From positions 3,348,001 through 3,412,000 of the forward strand of contig JAJQJQ010000004.1 of the NCBI GenBank assembly GCA_028622995.1: a stretch of 64,000 bases of DNA, written 5' to 3'. Below the pieces are notes generated by a model. That model was not told the origin of the DNA. It saw nothing but the letters and a program-made list of their open reading frames with translations, and did not search any database. A program made the translations under genes and the position numbers. Source of the DNA: Panagrolaimus kolymaensis. Taxonomy: Eukaryota; Nematoda; Chromadorea; Rhabditida; Panagrolaimidae. Positions 25,124 to 37,257 of the stretch are shown piece after piece (position 1 is the first letter of the stretch; every line of letters begins with the position of its first letter).

Positions 25124-25993
25124 ATGAGTGGACCACCAGCTAAAAAGCAAAAAACCGTTAATGCATTTGCTGAAGCTTTAAGTTTATTGGATGATTCAAC
25201 AACCGAAGATCCATATGATAATAACGGAGTAACTGATGATGATGCTACTCGTGATGCTGAAGATTCACTTTTGCCACCTTTATCACCAGATGATGTTGAA
25301 AGTGATGATGAAGCCGATAAAGAAAAGCAAGCAAAAACTATGGCAGAAAATGAAAAACCAAAAAAGGTTAGTGTTTTTCCTTTATAAATAATTTTAAATC
25401 ATTTCGTTTTTTTTTTAGCCCAAAGTTCATTTCGATTTATCCCCAGAACATGATAAACCTGGACCATCCATATCAAAACCAACGAAAGACAAGAAACCTG
25501 AAGAAAAAGAAGAACCAACGATTGAAATCAAACCACTTAGTGAAGAAGAAGAGCTTCAACGATTGAAAACTTTGTATGGTTTTGCTTTTGACTTTACACA
25601 CTAATACTTTTATTATTATTATTTTAAGGCTTTTACTATCTAATATGAGTCCTGAACAACTTGAGCGGTATGAAGTAATGCGTCGAGCAAGCTTTCCTAA
25701 AAGTGCTATTCGTAGAGTATGTTTTTTTATTTATTGTTTCTTGTTTAATTTTAAATTTTTAGCTTATTCAACAAGCAACTGGAGGAAATTCTTGTACTCA
25801 ATCTGTGGTTATCGCTGTGGCTGGAATGGCAAAAGTATTTGTTGGTGAATTGATTGAAGAAGCTTTGGATATTAAAGATTCTGAAAGTAGTGTCGCTGAT
25901 CCTATATTACCTCGTCATCTGCGTCTTGCATATATGAAAATGGAAGAAGAAGATCGACTTTATCCTGCAAAACCTCGAAAAAGTCCATTTTAA
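25124..25993 (+). CDS. taf-11: TAF11, TFIID subunit
   Basis: Four exons: 25124-25366, 25419-25573, 25629-25716 and 25763-25993, giving 238 aa. The N-terminal ~130 residues are acidic and disordered (DDDATRDAEDSLLPPLSP), with a basic PPAKKQK start. Residues ~140-225 are the TAF11 histone fold. The recognisable blocks are MSPEQLERYEVMRRASFPK, RLIQQATG and AVAGMAKVFVGELIEEALD, ending with LPRHLRLAY. TAF11 pairs with TAF13 through this fold and sits near TBP and TFIIA in the general transcription factor TFIID (nucleus). The C. elegans genome has taf-11 paralogues; which one this matches was not determined. The stop lies 84 bp from the convergent kinase gene. Confidence 0.93.
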
Positions 25994-26077
25994 TATTGTT
26001 TTTATGTATTTATTATTCAATGAAATGTAAATAAATTTTTTGTTATGAGATTATTATTATTCACAAAGTTATGCTTA

Positions 26078-27677
26078 TTATTTGAGAAGTCCATTTAAAT
26101 TTTTAATGATATCTTCAGTTTGTTGGTTATTCACTTTTACCGTATTGTTATTCATTGGATCGTGGTTAATTTCGTCATCGGTGTTAATTTGTTGTTGCCA
26201 ATCATATGGTTCATTGGGATTTATGTCATTATTTTTCATTGCAAGATTAAGCATTTGATGAAGGTAATTGTAATCGGGAGTGCTATAAAAAGTTAAAGTG
26301 TCGATGTAATTCATTATTCTTCGAAATTCTGTTCGAGGGCAATATTTTAAAAGTTCATGTGAGCCTTCAGTTGATCGAGCATGGACTTTAAGCTTTTTAA
26401 CCGTATCTTTTTCGGGCTTTCTAAAGACTGACCATGGCAAATCTCCTGCAATATTTTTGTTTGAACTTAGAGGTATTAGCTAAAATTTATGCATTTTGTA
26501 CCTGTGAACATTTCAACGACCATATAAAACCATCCTTCCAAATCATCCCTTCGTGATTGTTCCATTTCATTATGAGCTGTTAAACTTGCATATCGAGTTG
26601 TTCCACGAAAGCTGCATTCATCTCTCGGAGGTTTCATTTCTCCATTTGGAAGTTTATATGGTCGACAAATTCCAAAATCAATTAACATTATTTTTGTGGT
26701 GCCTTTTTCTTCAAATGTTAAAAAATTTGAAGGTTTTATGTCTGAAATATTTTAATTTATATTAAAGTCTAATAGGTTAGCTTTGATTTACCTCGATGAA
26801 TAAATCCGATGTTATGGAGACTCTCGAGTGCATTAATAGTTTCAATAGCTAATCTCAAACATGTTGGAGCACTAAATCGATGTTCAACAAAATCATGTCG
26901 TAGTTTCCAAAGATTTGGACCAAGCTAGAATTGATTTAGTTGAAAACAAAGATGTATGTAATTTGTGGAATCTTTTTTTATTGTCAAATTGTAAATTAAT
27001 TTTTGAGTTAACAACTCTAAACAGAATTATTTTTGAAGAAAAAAAACATAAATGAGGAAATTAAGCATAAAAATACGGTAATTCTGCAGGAACAACAAAA
27101 TCAAATAGCTTTTGCTGATTCGTAAGACTAAAGCCATCGCAAAAAAAAAAATCGTAAAAGTTGTCAAAATTATTGATGAATTATTTTTTTTGAAAAGAAA
27201 CAAATCAATCAAGAGAAATGTCAAAAGCAAATAAAGATTTTAAAAAAAGGTACTGACCAATTGGATAGCAAGAAATTTAAACCTTGCTTCAATCTTTCCT
27301 CGATCAATAAGCGTAGGAAGCTGCTCGAGATTAGCTTTGGAAGCAGCTTTTAAAACTTTGTATTCCATGCTTAATCCAGTGAAACCATGATCAACAACTT
27401 CAAGTTTTGCAGCAAATGCTCGGCCATCATTTTTACGTAAAACTTCATAAACGGCTCCATATCGACCTGGCATCAATTTTCTTCCTACCGCATAAGCATG
27501 AAATTGGCCTTGAATAATATTATTTTTATCTGGTAATAATTCGGATACAGTTGGTGGAACTTCAAGATCCAAATCAAAATCATCACCATAATCGGTGGAC
27601 ATTTTTCCCGTTTCTAAAGCAATAATTTCTCGAAGATTAATCTTCTTTAAAATTGTTTCAGATTTTGATAAACTCAT
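26078..27677 (-). CDS. Casein kinase 1-like (TTBK-like) protein kinase
   Basis: Four exons: 27677-27258, 26924-26792, 26741-26502 and 26445-26078, giving 386 aa. After ~55 residues of acidic leader the kinase fold begins: glycine loop GRYGAVYE, catalytic Lys in FAAKLEVV, catalytic loop FIHRDIKPSNF (Asp185), and DFG at ~206-208 followed by the CK1-type activation segment with FRGTTRYAS. GDLPW is the conserved block after it. All catalytic residues are present, so it should be active on Ser/Thr substrates. The divergent CK1 type, with a short tail and no extension, matches the large nematode CK1/TTBK-like expansion, many members of which are germline or sperm genes. The ATG at 27677 is the first in frame; a later ATG (MSTDYG) is possible. 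The first intron is 333 bp. Confidence 0.88.
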
Positions 27678-28600
27678 GTTTTTAAATAAGCAGCGACAGG
27701 GAAACCGCAAAAAACAGTTTGGAAAAGAGAAAAGCAATGGGAAGAGATTGAAAGGCTTGAAGATAAAAAAGCTAAGAAAAAATTTTTAGCGCAACAAAAA
27801 AAATAGAAAACAAACAAAAATCTTTAAAATCCTGTGTGCATTGACGTTGTCCGAACTGTAAACTATTTTATTTTTATTTTTTACAGCAAAGAAAGAATGA
27901 AAAAAGCTTTGGATTTAAAAAAAAAATGAAGATAGAGAAAGCGGAAAATCCGGAAAGCAGTCGTCGTCGCTTTATCAAACGTGAATCTTCAATTTGCAAA
28001 AAAAAAAAAGGTTCAAAGAAATGTCAGGCAGCAGCCAGCAACAGCTTTTATTGTTTTTGGTCAACAAAAAAAAATAAACCAACTGTTTGAGGTTGTTTTT
28101 TTTAAACGTTAAATAGCAAACAAAAAAATGTGGAAGTTTTTTTTTCTCGGGTGTTGTTGTTGTGACATCTGTTTTTGATTAAATGAGTTTTTAGATGAAT
28201 AAAATAAAAATCCAAATCATTTATCATTTGCTTACGAAATTGATTTCCCTTTAACCTTATGAAGAAAAAAAAATACCACCTTGTGACATTTTCAATTCAT
28301 TTCCGTAATTTGTCAAATAACATTTTGCTTTTACATTCAAAAATTAATGATGAAAATTTAATGTCAAATAAAGTAAAACTTGTTAATGGCTTTTAATTTC
28401 AAACCAAAACATATATCAGTTGCTAAAAATTATGGTGGTTTGCATGTTTAAAATTACAAAAATTCACTTTTGAACGTTTAGATTTTTAAATGTTAACCAA
28501 TATCTCAGATTTATTTAAACGTAATACAACAAAGCAAAAAAAAAAAACAAATACAAAGAAAAATATTAATACAAAACAGTAAAACATTATCATCACCGGT
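27678..28600. other. Intergenic, no gene seen
   Basis: 923 bp with long A and T runs: kinase 5' flank and RFC1 3' flank. No coding potential with splice support was found. Confidence 0.5.
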
Positions 28601-31494
28601 TTAAGATTTTCCTCGACCTCGTCCACGGCCTCGACCACCTCTAGCAGTAGCAGCAGCAGTAGCTCCACCACGTTTTCCACCAGTACTTTTGGCATCACTC
28701 TTTGTAGTTTTAACATTAATTTTGACTTCAGGATTTTCTTCGTCGTTATCTTTTTCATCATCTTCAGCAGCTTCGTCATCGCTTCCAGCACCAAGTTTAC
28801 GTTCAACGACATGACCTTCTTCATCTAATTCAAGTTCAGCAGCTAAAAAATTATAACGTTTATTGCAATCCATGTCAAACTTTAAGCATAAATACCTCCT
28901 TCAGCTTTCTTCCTTCCTTTAGATACAGTACCCACAGAATATGGCAAGAAGCGAGATTCTTTGTTGAGATTTCTTGTTAAAGCTGATTTAGTCTTGGTAT
29001 TAACATCTTGAGCGATATCGCGAATACCAGGCAATACAGCAAGTTCATTAATAGCTTCTGTATCATCCCTTGTGAAATTATAATGCTTGTAAACATCAAT
29101 AACTTCACGAACACCTTCAGATTCTTTTTTAACTAATGGACGATAAATACGATCTCGCAAAACTGGCAAATAATCTGTAACAATTGAATGACAAGTTCCA
29201 GTAATCCTAAAAAAAACAAATTTAATAAGATTTTGCAATGATATCAAAAAGCGTTTACTTTAGATGAGCATGAGAAGCAAGTTGACGCATCATTCGTTGA
29301 CGTTTATTTGCAGAAGAATTTTTACCCAACCATGATGGAAATTGTAATTGACTTGTCATATGACCATCGAGATACATGGCTGGTAAAGCAGAAGATAACA
29401 ATCCATGTTCAGGTAATAAATTCCATGCACCTTTTGATCGAACTTGTTTGTCAATTAAATCAGCCTCAGCAATACAAGATGCAGCACGACGAATGGTATT
29501 TAAATGTGTGAGATTACTATAAATTATTATGGTTTAAGATTTTATCTATTAAAAAAACATTAACAAACTTGATTCCTTCTCCACGAACATTGGGATAATT
29601 TTCTTGAACAAAAAGAGGCATAATTGAATAATCTCCAAAATACAATTCTTGTTTATCAGCGAGTGAAGATTCTTTGCTTAAGATTTTTCTAGCAGCTTCA
29701 AAAATATTCTAAAAACTATCAACATTAAATTCGAATCAAGAAGAAAACAATAATCCTACCACAGAGATATCTTTCTTTTCGACGTTTCCTCTTGCACCCG
29801 AAGCATAAAGTTGTAAGCTGTAAATACATTGACGAACATCTTGATTTGAAGCTTCGATTATTTTATCAATAGCATCAGAAGGAATATTAACTTTTTCTCT
29901 TGTCTTTAAAGTCATTAATCTTCCTTTAATTTGTACAGCATTTGGTCGTTGGAATCTCAAATCAAAGCAATGATTTGCCAATGAACGAATTTTTTGTGAT
30001 TGTCGATCATTACAAATGCAAATAATCGGGATTTTAGACGTTTTAATCATAGATATGAGTTCAGCAATACCAGCACGATCTTGATTTCCGCTCATTCCAT
30101 CGACTTCATCCATAATAAGAACATGAGTTAAAGTATTTGGCCCATTTTTAGGCTTTTCACCAGTAAAATATTCATTAATTTGACGATTTTCAAGAAGTTG
30201 AACAATTTTTTCATCAAGGAGTTTTTTGTTACGAGCATCAGAAGCGTTCATTTCAACATATTTTAGACCAAGTTCTTTACAAACAAGAACGGCACTTGTT
30301 GTTTTACCAATGCCTAAAAAGGTATCTTTGTAAGGCTTGAATTCAATAAAGATAAAAAAATTTACCAGGTGGACCAGAAAATAATGCAGCTTTGAAAGCA
30401 GTTCCATCGGTTTGAGCTGCAAAAGGTGCAGGCTTTGTTTTCTTTATCATTCCTCCAACACCGAGATTATTCTTTGCCCATTCTTTCAACCATTTCAATA
30501 GTTTATTCGTTGGTGAAGCTGGTGTACCTTGCCCAATCAAATCTTTCAAAATTGTTGGTTTATATTTATCAACCCATGGAAGTTCAGCGCGTTTAGGCGG
30601 TGGCAAAGCTGGAAGTGCTTTAGGCGGAGTTGGATGACATACTTTCTTTACCACAAATTCAACTTCTTTTGGATTCTTTTTTGCCACTTTCTTTGGTGCA
30701 CCATTTGAAACATGTTTAGGCGGTGATGGATCAGGAAGAGCTGCTTTTGATGAAGTGGATGGATGAATCTTTCCTTTTGGCGTGTCAACTTTATCTGGGA
30801 AAAGATCGAAATGTGAGATTGTCTTGTTGGATTTCTTTTCGGTTGCTTCAGTCGAGATGCGTTTGGAGCGTTTAGGTAGTGGCAAAACAGGAAGATCATT
30901 TGTTGGAGATGAATTGCGAGCCTTCTTCTTAAGAGATGCTTTTGGTGGAGTTGGATGTCGAGTCTTTTTCTTAGGAGAAGCTTTTGATGGAGTTGGAAGT
31001 CGAGTCTTCTTTGGAGGAGGACCTTCACCATCATTATCATTACTCCGACGTGAACGCTTTGATTTACCATTCTCTTCTTTCCCAATTTTTTCTCCAACCG
31101 ATTCATTGAAATAATCTTCTTCAGTTGAGTCCAAAATCACACGGTGGGCATTTTTAGCTTCTTTTTCTTTCTTCTTAACATCAGATTTAAATGAAGAAGG
31201 CACAGGACATTCATAATCAGCTAAAATAATGAAAGATAAACCCACGTTGATAAAGTCAAAAAAACAAAACTTACAATCTTCGCCATCAAGTACAATGATA
31301 GCATGTTTTACTTGCTTTTTTGGTTGTTTCTTTGTAACTTTTTTCGGTGACCCTGTTTCTTTCCTTTCATCCGTAATTGTGCTTTTAACAGGAGATTTTC
31401 GAGGTTTACTTGTAGATGCAGCAAAAAATTTGCGAATATCCGCCTAAAAATTTTTATTAAAGAACAAATTAAAGTTTATTATAAAACTAACCAT
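28601..31494 (-). CDS. rfc-1: Replication factor C large subunit (RFC1)
   Basis: Eight exons: 31494-31492 (only the ATG), 31443-31275, 31220-30366, 30313-29760, 29708-29569, 29516-29259, 29206-28896 and 28842-28601, giving 843 aa. The N-terminus MADIRKFFAA is a PCNA-interacting box. A long basic, proline-rich region repeats PTPPKA/PTPSKA. The AAA+ core opens with PWVDKYKPT (~260). It has Walker A GPPGIGKTT (~339-347), Walker B LIMDEVDG and sensor-1 ICNDR. The RFC1-specific C-terminal helical domain follows, and the tail is acidic then RGRGRGRGKS. RFC1 leads the clamp loader that places PCNA on primer ends. I see no BRCT domain before the AAA+ core, where vertebrate RFC1 has one. Head-to-head with the GFM2 gene. 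Confidence 0.93.
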
Positions 31495-31765
31495 TTTTCT
31501 TTTTTACAAATGAGATGATTTACAAAAGGATTGTTGCAAAATCAATTATTACAAAAACTTTTGTGATAACTTTGAAGTTGAAAAAATTTTGTTGGTTGAA
31601 AATAAAAAAATTTCAGTGTTTGCGGAAAAAATGCGCGCACTGAACGTTTTTTCTTTCGGGCTAAGAAAGTTTTTTGTTTGTTTTATTAATGCTTTTGATC
31701 GCAAAAATCTTTTTATTCTTGTTTGTTGTTACTTCCTTACTTTAATTTTTTTTAAAGTTAATTCA
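31495..31765. promoter_or_regulatory. Bidirectional promoter region, rfc-1 and GFM2
   Basis: 271 bp between divergent start codons of two housekeeping genes. A local GC-rich ATGCGCGCAC stands out in AT-rich sequence near 31630. Bidirectional promoter use is inferred from the layout. Confidence 0.4.
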
Positions 31766-34447
31766 ATGCATAAAATAATAATAAAATATTGCAAAATTAA
31801 AAATCCTAATGTTATTAGCAAAAGGAACATTGAAGTGAGTGATATTTGTTTTTAATCAATCAAAGCTGTTAATTTTGTTTTTAGACAGAAAAGAACATAA
31901 TAGTTCCAAGAAAAAATATCCGAAATATTGGAATTATTGCTCATATCGATGCTGGTAAAACTACTGTTACTGAAAGATTACTCTATTTAACCGGCTCAAC
32001 CTCATCTGTTGGTGATGTCGATGATGGAAATACGGTTACAGATTTTATGGATCTTGAACGAGAAAGAGGTACTTCAAATTTTATGTACTTTCGTTATTAT
32101 TTTCGATAGTTTTAAAACAACTTTATCAATGCTTACCTTATTCTTGTTTTTAGGTATCACAATTCAATCAGCTGCTGTTACATCATTTTGGCGTGATCAT
32201 AGAATCAATCTCATCGACACTCCTGGTCATGTTGATTTCACTTTAGAAGTTGAAAGATGCTTGAGAGTTCTTGATGGAGCTGTAACAGTTTTGGATGCAT
32301 CCGCTGGAGTTCAAGCTCAAACGCTCACGGTATGGAAACAAGCAAACAAATTTCGACTTCCGTGTGTGTTCTTTATAAACAAAATGGATAAATTTGGAGC
32401 AGATTATGTCAAATCTATGGAATCAATCGAAAACAAATTAGGCCAAAAAGGTTTAACTTTTTTGTTATGAATGTGTAAAACTATGAATTTTTAGTGTGCA
32501 CTTTGATCGTTCCTATCTTTACTGATTCAAAATTGACTGGTTTGGTGGATCTTATAGCAAGGAAAAGTCTTGATCTTACAAATCCCAAAGCAACTTGGGT
32601 TTCTATTTCTCAAAATGATCGATTCTCTGATGAACTTCTATCTGGACGTGAAGAACTTTTTTCTCGAATTGGTGATGTCAACGATGGCTTTGCAACTTTA
32701 TTACTTTCAACAAAGGATCTCTTCAATTTTCCCGTCGATTATGTATTATCTGCCTTGAGAAAATCTACACTTGACAGATCATTAGCTCCTGTAAGTATTG
32801 GAACTGCATTGAGACATACAAGAAGTGTTGAACCTGCTTTGAATATGATTGTTGATTTTCTTCCAAGTCCTGCTGAAAAGGATTATCATCTTCCTGATTC
32901 TGATTTTGCTGCATTGGTTTTTAAAATTGTTCATGATAAAAAACGTGGCCAACTTTCATACATGAGAGTTTACAAAGGCGAACTCAAACAAGGTTCATCA
33001 GTTTTCAATTTGAATCGAGATATCAATGAAAGTGGTATTAAGCTGTTCACACCATTCAGCGATGATTTTCAACCAACTGATAAAGTTACTGAAGGTAACA
33101 TTGCTGTTGTTTCAAATTTAGCTTCGACAATTACTGGTGATACTCTCGTTAGCTCTAAAAGGTTTGGTTTTAATCAGTTTTTGATGTATCATATCTTAAT
33201 TTTCAGTGTCGCAAAAGTTGCCAAAACTTCCGTGAAACCCACTTCTGAAGCCGAGCATCATGTAAATGTTCTTGAAGGAATTGAAACACCCGATCCTGTT
33301 TTTTTCTGTGCAATTGAACCTCCAACAACAGCATCAATCCATTTATTTGAGAAAGCGTTAAAAGAACTATCGATAGGTAAGTAATTTCTCTTAACATGTA
33401 TTCAAACATATGATGATTTTCTGCAATAATTTTTGATGAATGATTTGATGTATTATTATCATTGAGTTTTTTTAGAAGATCCATCTTTACAAGTTCGATT
33501 TGATAATGAAACGTCTCAAACAATTCTGCAAGGTATGGGCGAACTTCATATTGAAGTTATTAAAGAAAGACTTCATCGTGAATATGGACTAAATGTTTTT
33601 ATGGGTCCCCTTCAAGTTGGATATCGTGAAGTTGCAATTTCTTCAGCAGTTCACACTGCTCAAATTCAAGATACTTTTGCTGAACAAAAATTCAAACAAG
33701 CATGTTCCTTGACAATTGAAATAGAGCCAACTGTGAAACCTGAGAAATTTTCAAAAGTTTTTGTGAATATTGATGAAGAAACACCTGGAGCTCCACCTTT
33801 TATAAGAGCCGATTGGATTAAAGCAATCAATGAAGGATGCAAAAATGCACTATTTAATGGTCCTGTGCTGGGTTTTCCTGTTCATAATGTGAGACTTATT
33901 TTGAGGTTAGTATTTTATTTTATTGAACATGAATTTTATGTTCCTTGTTTTAGAAATCTTGTTGCAAGCGGTGGCCGCCTCAATCCTTCTTTGCTGAGTG
34001 CATGTGCTTCAGAATGTGTTACAGAAGCTCTAAAAAAAGCTGGAACTCATCTTACTGAACCTATTATGTTAGCTGAAATTGATGTTCATGATGAAGCTGC
34101 CGAACAAGGTGTTCACAATGTTTTACAAGAGCTTACTCGACGAAGAGCAACTATTTTGAATGTTACTCCTCAAGATACTAAAGGTTTGTTTACTTAGTTT
34201 TTTCAACACTTCTTACTTATCAAACTCATTTATCTTTAATTTTAAAGCAATTTAATTTTTAGGACATTACATTGTTATCGAAGCACATGTTCCTCTTTCT
34301 GAAACTACTGGATTTTCAAATGCTATTCGCTCAATGACTTCTGGATTAGGAAATTTACATTTACAATTCTTTGAATACAAAAATGTTTCACCTCATGATC
34401 AAGCTGCTATTATCGAAAAATACTATCATCACAAAACATCTTATTGA
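31766..34447 (+). CDS. gfm2: Mitochondrial elongation factor G2 / ribosome-releasing factor 2 (GFM2)
   Basis: Eight exons: 31766-31834, 31885-32068, 32154-32450, 32495-33161, 33207-33376, 33476-33905, 33954-34183 and 34263-34447, giving 743 aa. The first ~25 residues are basic and free of acidic residues apart from the last ([11 protein letters not shown]), fitting a mitochondrial targeting sequence. The GTPase domain has G1 AHIDAGKTT, switch/G2 RERGITIQS, G3 DTPGHVDF and G4 NKMD. EF-G domains II to V follow, with GMGELHIEV in domain III, a domain IV containing NVRLILR and [12 protein letters not shown], and a final [23 protein letters not shown] block. The short insertless layout, with a divergent GTPase tail, fits EF-G2mt, which splits post-termination ribosomes with mtRRF, better than EF-G1mt. 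The 2-versus-1 assignment is inferred. Confidence 0.87.
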
Positions 34448-34681
34448 AGCTGAAGAAAAATACTTTGTTTTTATATTAGGTTTTTTTGTTGTAATAAATT
34501 TTGTTTTGTCTTTGTTGTTTTTATTTTAATTGAATTTTATGTTTGAATAAAGTGACTCGAAAGCCCTCCCTCTGAAAATATGTCATTAAAGAAATGCGTT
34601 TATCGCATTGAAGCATTTCAAATAAAAAGTTTCTTGCAGTTGCAGAAAGCGGCATTTCACATTTTTTCTGAAACTTAAAAG

Positions 34682-35326
34682 ATGTGTTTATTCGGTTTTA
34701 TTTGTTTTATCAGCATGATTTTAGCTGCAAGCTATGCGTATCCTGTATACGGTATGTTTATGTCTCATTATTTAGCACCAAGAATAAACCCATTGTATGA
34801 GTTCATTAATTTTTTTGCATTTGTTATTCCATTTTGGTTTTTTTAGTTTTATTAACCATTGAAATTTTTTTGGGTAAAAATAAATCTGTGGTTTCTTTAC
34901 TAAATGTACAGAACCAAATATAAAACCATCAAACGTCGATGCAAAATATAAACTTGCAAGAAAAATTGCTTTAGAGATAGCTCATGAATTATTGCAAATT
35001 TCAAACGTTAATATATTTTAAAGTTTTTTATGTTGTCATTTTGACATTCGCTTACGTACAAAGCTATGAGAGGATGTATGTGTTTTCGTCAACTAAACAT
35101 CACTTTTATCCATTTGAAGTCAAAATACTAATTTGACTGACTCTTTTTTATTCCTAAAAATGAACACATATTTTTAGGTTTATACGGTATTTCATATCCT
35201 GCTTCTGGCGTTGATGCAGGAGCATTACATTTTGGAAATGGTGGAAGTTTTTCAAACAAAAATCGTCGACGAGTGATTGTTGCTGGGGCATTACCTATGA
35301 ATGGAGGATATTCTTTGTTTTTTTGA
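34682..35326 (+). CDS. Small secreted peptide precursor with two possible 3' ends
   Basis: Exon 1 (34682-34751) encodes a clear signal peptide, CLFGFICFISMILAASYA, ending in phase 1. It can join exon 3 (35178-35326) to give 72 aa containing a dibasic/tribasic site (NKNRRR) before VIVAGALPMNGGYSLFF. It can also join exon 2 (34912-35021), also phase 1, to give 59 aa with an amphipathic helix (KLARKIALEIAHELLQ) after a Lys/Arg-rich step. Both exons have good acceptors and their own stop. The product looks like a neuropeptide-type or other secreted peptide precursor. No known family is recognised. An AATAAA at ~35330 favours exon 3 as the terminal exon. Confidence 0.5.
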
Positions 35327-35457
35327 TAATAAATAAAATGAATTCCTAAATTTAAAGTCTCATAAATAAATTTTCCAAAACTTTTTTTTCTTCATGTTTA
35401 TCACTAACAATTACATACATAAAGCATACATACATACAAATAAATTAATTTATGTAC

Positions 35458-36722
35458 TTATTTATGAGATTCTTTATTACTTTGCTTTGATCGTTTACGT
35501 TTTTCATAAATAGTTGTACTAAATTTATTTCGTTTTGGTACTTCTTTTTGATGAATTGAAGGTGGATTTGATGATGGTGCTGGAGAAGATGATGGCAAGA
35601 AGCTCTTTGCAAATTTCATAAATGCTGATTCTTTTACACTTGGTTGTGACTTTGAAGCTGGAACAGCAGCTGCATTAGGAGATGATTCACGAGTGGCAGG
35701 ACAACTTTTGGCCAATACAGGAGGTGCAGAAGCTTTGTTTCTATGATTTGGTTGATTTGAACTTCGTCGTTGTCGAGCTTTTTGTTGAGGTTGACCAATC
35801 TTTTCAGCTGAAGGCTCGGATGATTCATTGCTTTTTATTAGAGGTTGTAGAGGAGTTGGAGATGATGCAGGAGCATTAGTAACAGCAGTTTTAGCATTTG
35901 GTGTTTCAGTTGTAACGCCAGTATGTGAGTTTATTTTTACTGCACTAACATCACCCGGTTGAGCTCCAAGTGGCAATCTCTAAAAATTGGAAATTAAGAA
36001 ACGTCATTTGGGTAAATAAAAGAAAACTAGTTTACTCGATTCATGTCCACATTTTGCCTTTTCATCCAATTATTTGGCTCTCGAACAATTGCAGGACGGC
36101 TTATAGCATTTGTTTGAACGAATACAGTCTAAAAATCCACAATACAATAACATTGACACATAAAAACAAAATAACTTACTTCACAATCAGAACTTTGCTG
36201 TTGATTAAAATTAACCGGGCTTATCACTGAACCCATGGTTGAACTTCCTTTCATAATTGAACCCATTTGTGATGTTCCATTTCTTGTTTCTGGATCCATC
36301 ATTCTTGATCGTTGATCTTGTCTTTGAGTTTTTTCTTCAACGACAACATCTTTCATTATTGATGGAGCTGTTTTTCGAGCACTTTCTGGTCCATCATCAG
36401 CAGGTCGTTGAGTAGTATCCAAAGTATCATCAAGTCCAGGAATGGGTTTAAGTTGATTTATTTGACTAACAGCTGATGGTTCATGTGGTTTTCTTGAGCT
36501 AAAAAAACAATATGTAAAGTTATTCGATGATATAAATAGTGAGAATAATATGTTAAATGTATGACCAAAAACTTCATTTTATCGAGGCAGGATTCATAAC
36601 CTTTTCATTTAAGCTTCCAAAATATTACATAGCATTCATTTTTTTATCGTACTTTATTTCACGTGATTCAAGAATCATTCATAAAAACCCAGTTCAAAAA
36701 TTAGAACATACCCTCGTGACAT
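35458..36722 (-). CDS. Disordered basic Ser/Pro-rich protein, unknown function
   Basis: Four exons: 36722-36712 (11 bases, MSRG), 36498-36180, 36128-36036 and 35979-35458, giving 314 aa. It is low in hydrophobic residues throughout, with no signal peptide or membrane helix. The middle has several Met-rich, Ser/Thr-containing stretches (MGSIMKGSSTMGSV). The C-terminal third is rich in Pro, Ser, Ala and Lys, ending in a dense basic patch (EKRKRSKQSNKES) that could be a nuclear signal. A short more ordered block, AIVREPNNWMKRQNVDMN, sits in exon 3. No domain or family is recognised. Frame continuity across three introns makes it a real gene. Confidence 0.6.
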
Positions 36723-37257
36723 TTTTTGTTAGTTTCTTTTTCTTTATGCTTTTCTTTCTTTCTTCGTGTGTTGTTGTTACATCAATTTGAAGTTAACGAT
36801 TATTAAAAAAACACCAAGACTTCACACCGTTTGAGATTTTGTCAGATGAATAAAATTGTTCAAAGGAAATGAGAGAACAAATTAGTGAATGAATGAATGA
36901 AAACGCATTAATTTTTTGACATGCACTATGCAAATTTTTGTTGCACGTTTCTTTCTTCTCCGATTTTTTTGAGCATCTTGACGGCGAAGGTGGAGCAAAG
37001 CGTTTTTCATTCGATGATGGGTGAAGAAAAAAGAAAGAGGTGCAAAGGCATAAATGCCATTAACCTACCTATCTTTTGTTCTTCTCTCCTCCCTCCCATT
37101 TTTTTTTGCTTTCTCCGAAAATTCCGATAAATCATAATGGTAAACAATTTTTTCTCATTCGCTATTTTCCATTCCTTTTTTGGTTCAAGTCGACCCTCAT
37201 ATTCTTTTCTCATTTTTTTTTATTTCTGTGACTGATTTGGATTTTTTTATTGAAAGA
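36723..37257. other. Divergent promoter interval, no gene seen
   Basis: 535 bp between the disordered-protein gene (-) and the F-box gene (+). T-rich; no splice-consistent coding frame. Confidence 0.45.

Noticed and set aside
26553..26765. Plus-strand frame opposite the kinase
   Set aside because: Shadow of kinase exon 3, without start context or splice sites.
32570..32758. Alternative open frame inside the GFM2 gene
   Set aside because: Overlaps a well-supported exon in another frame and shows no motif.
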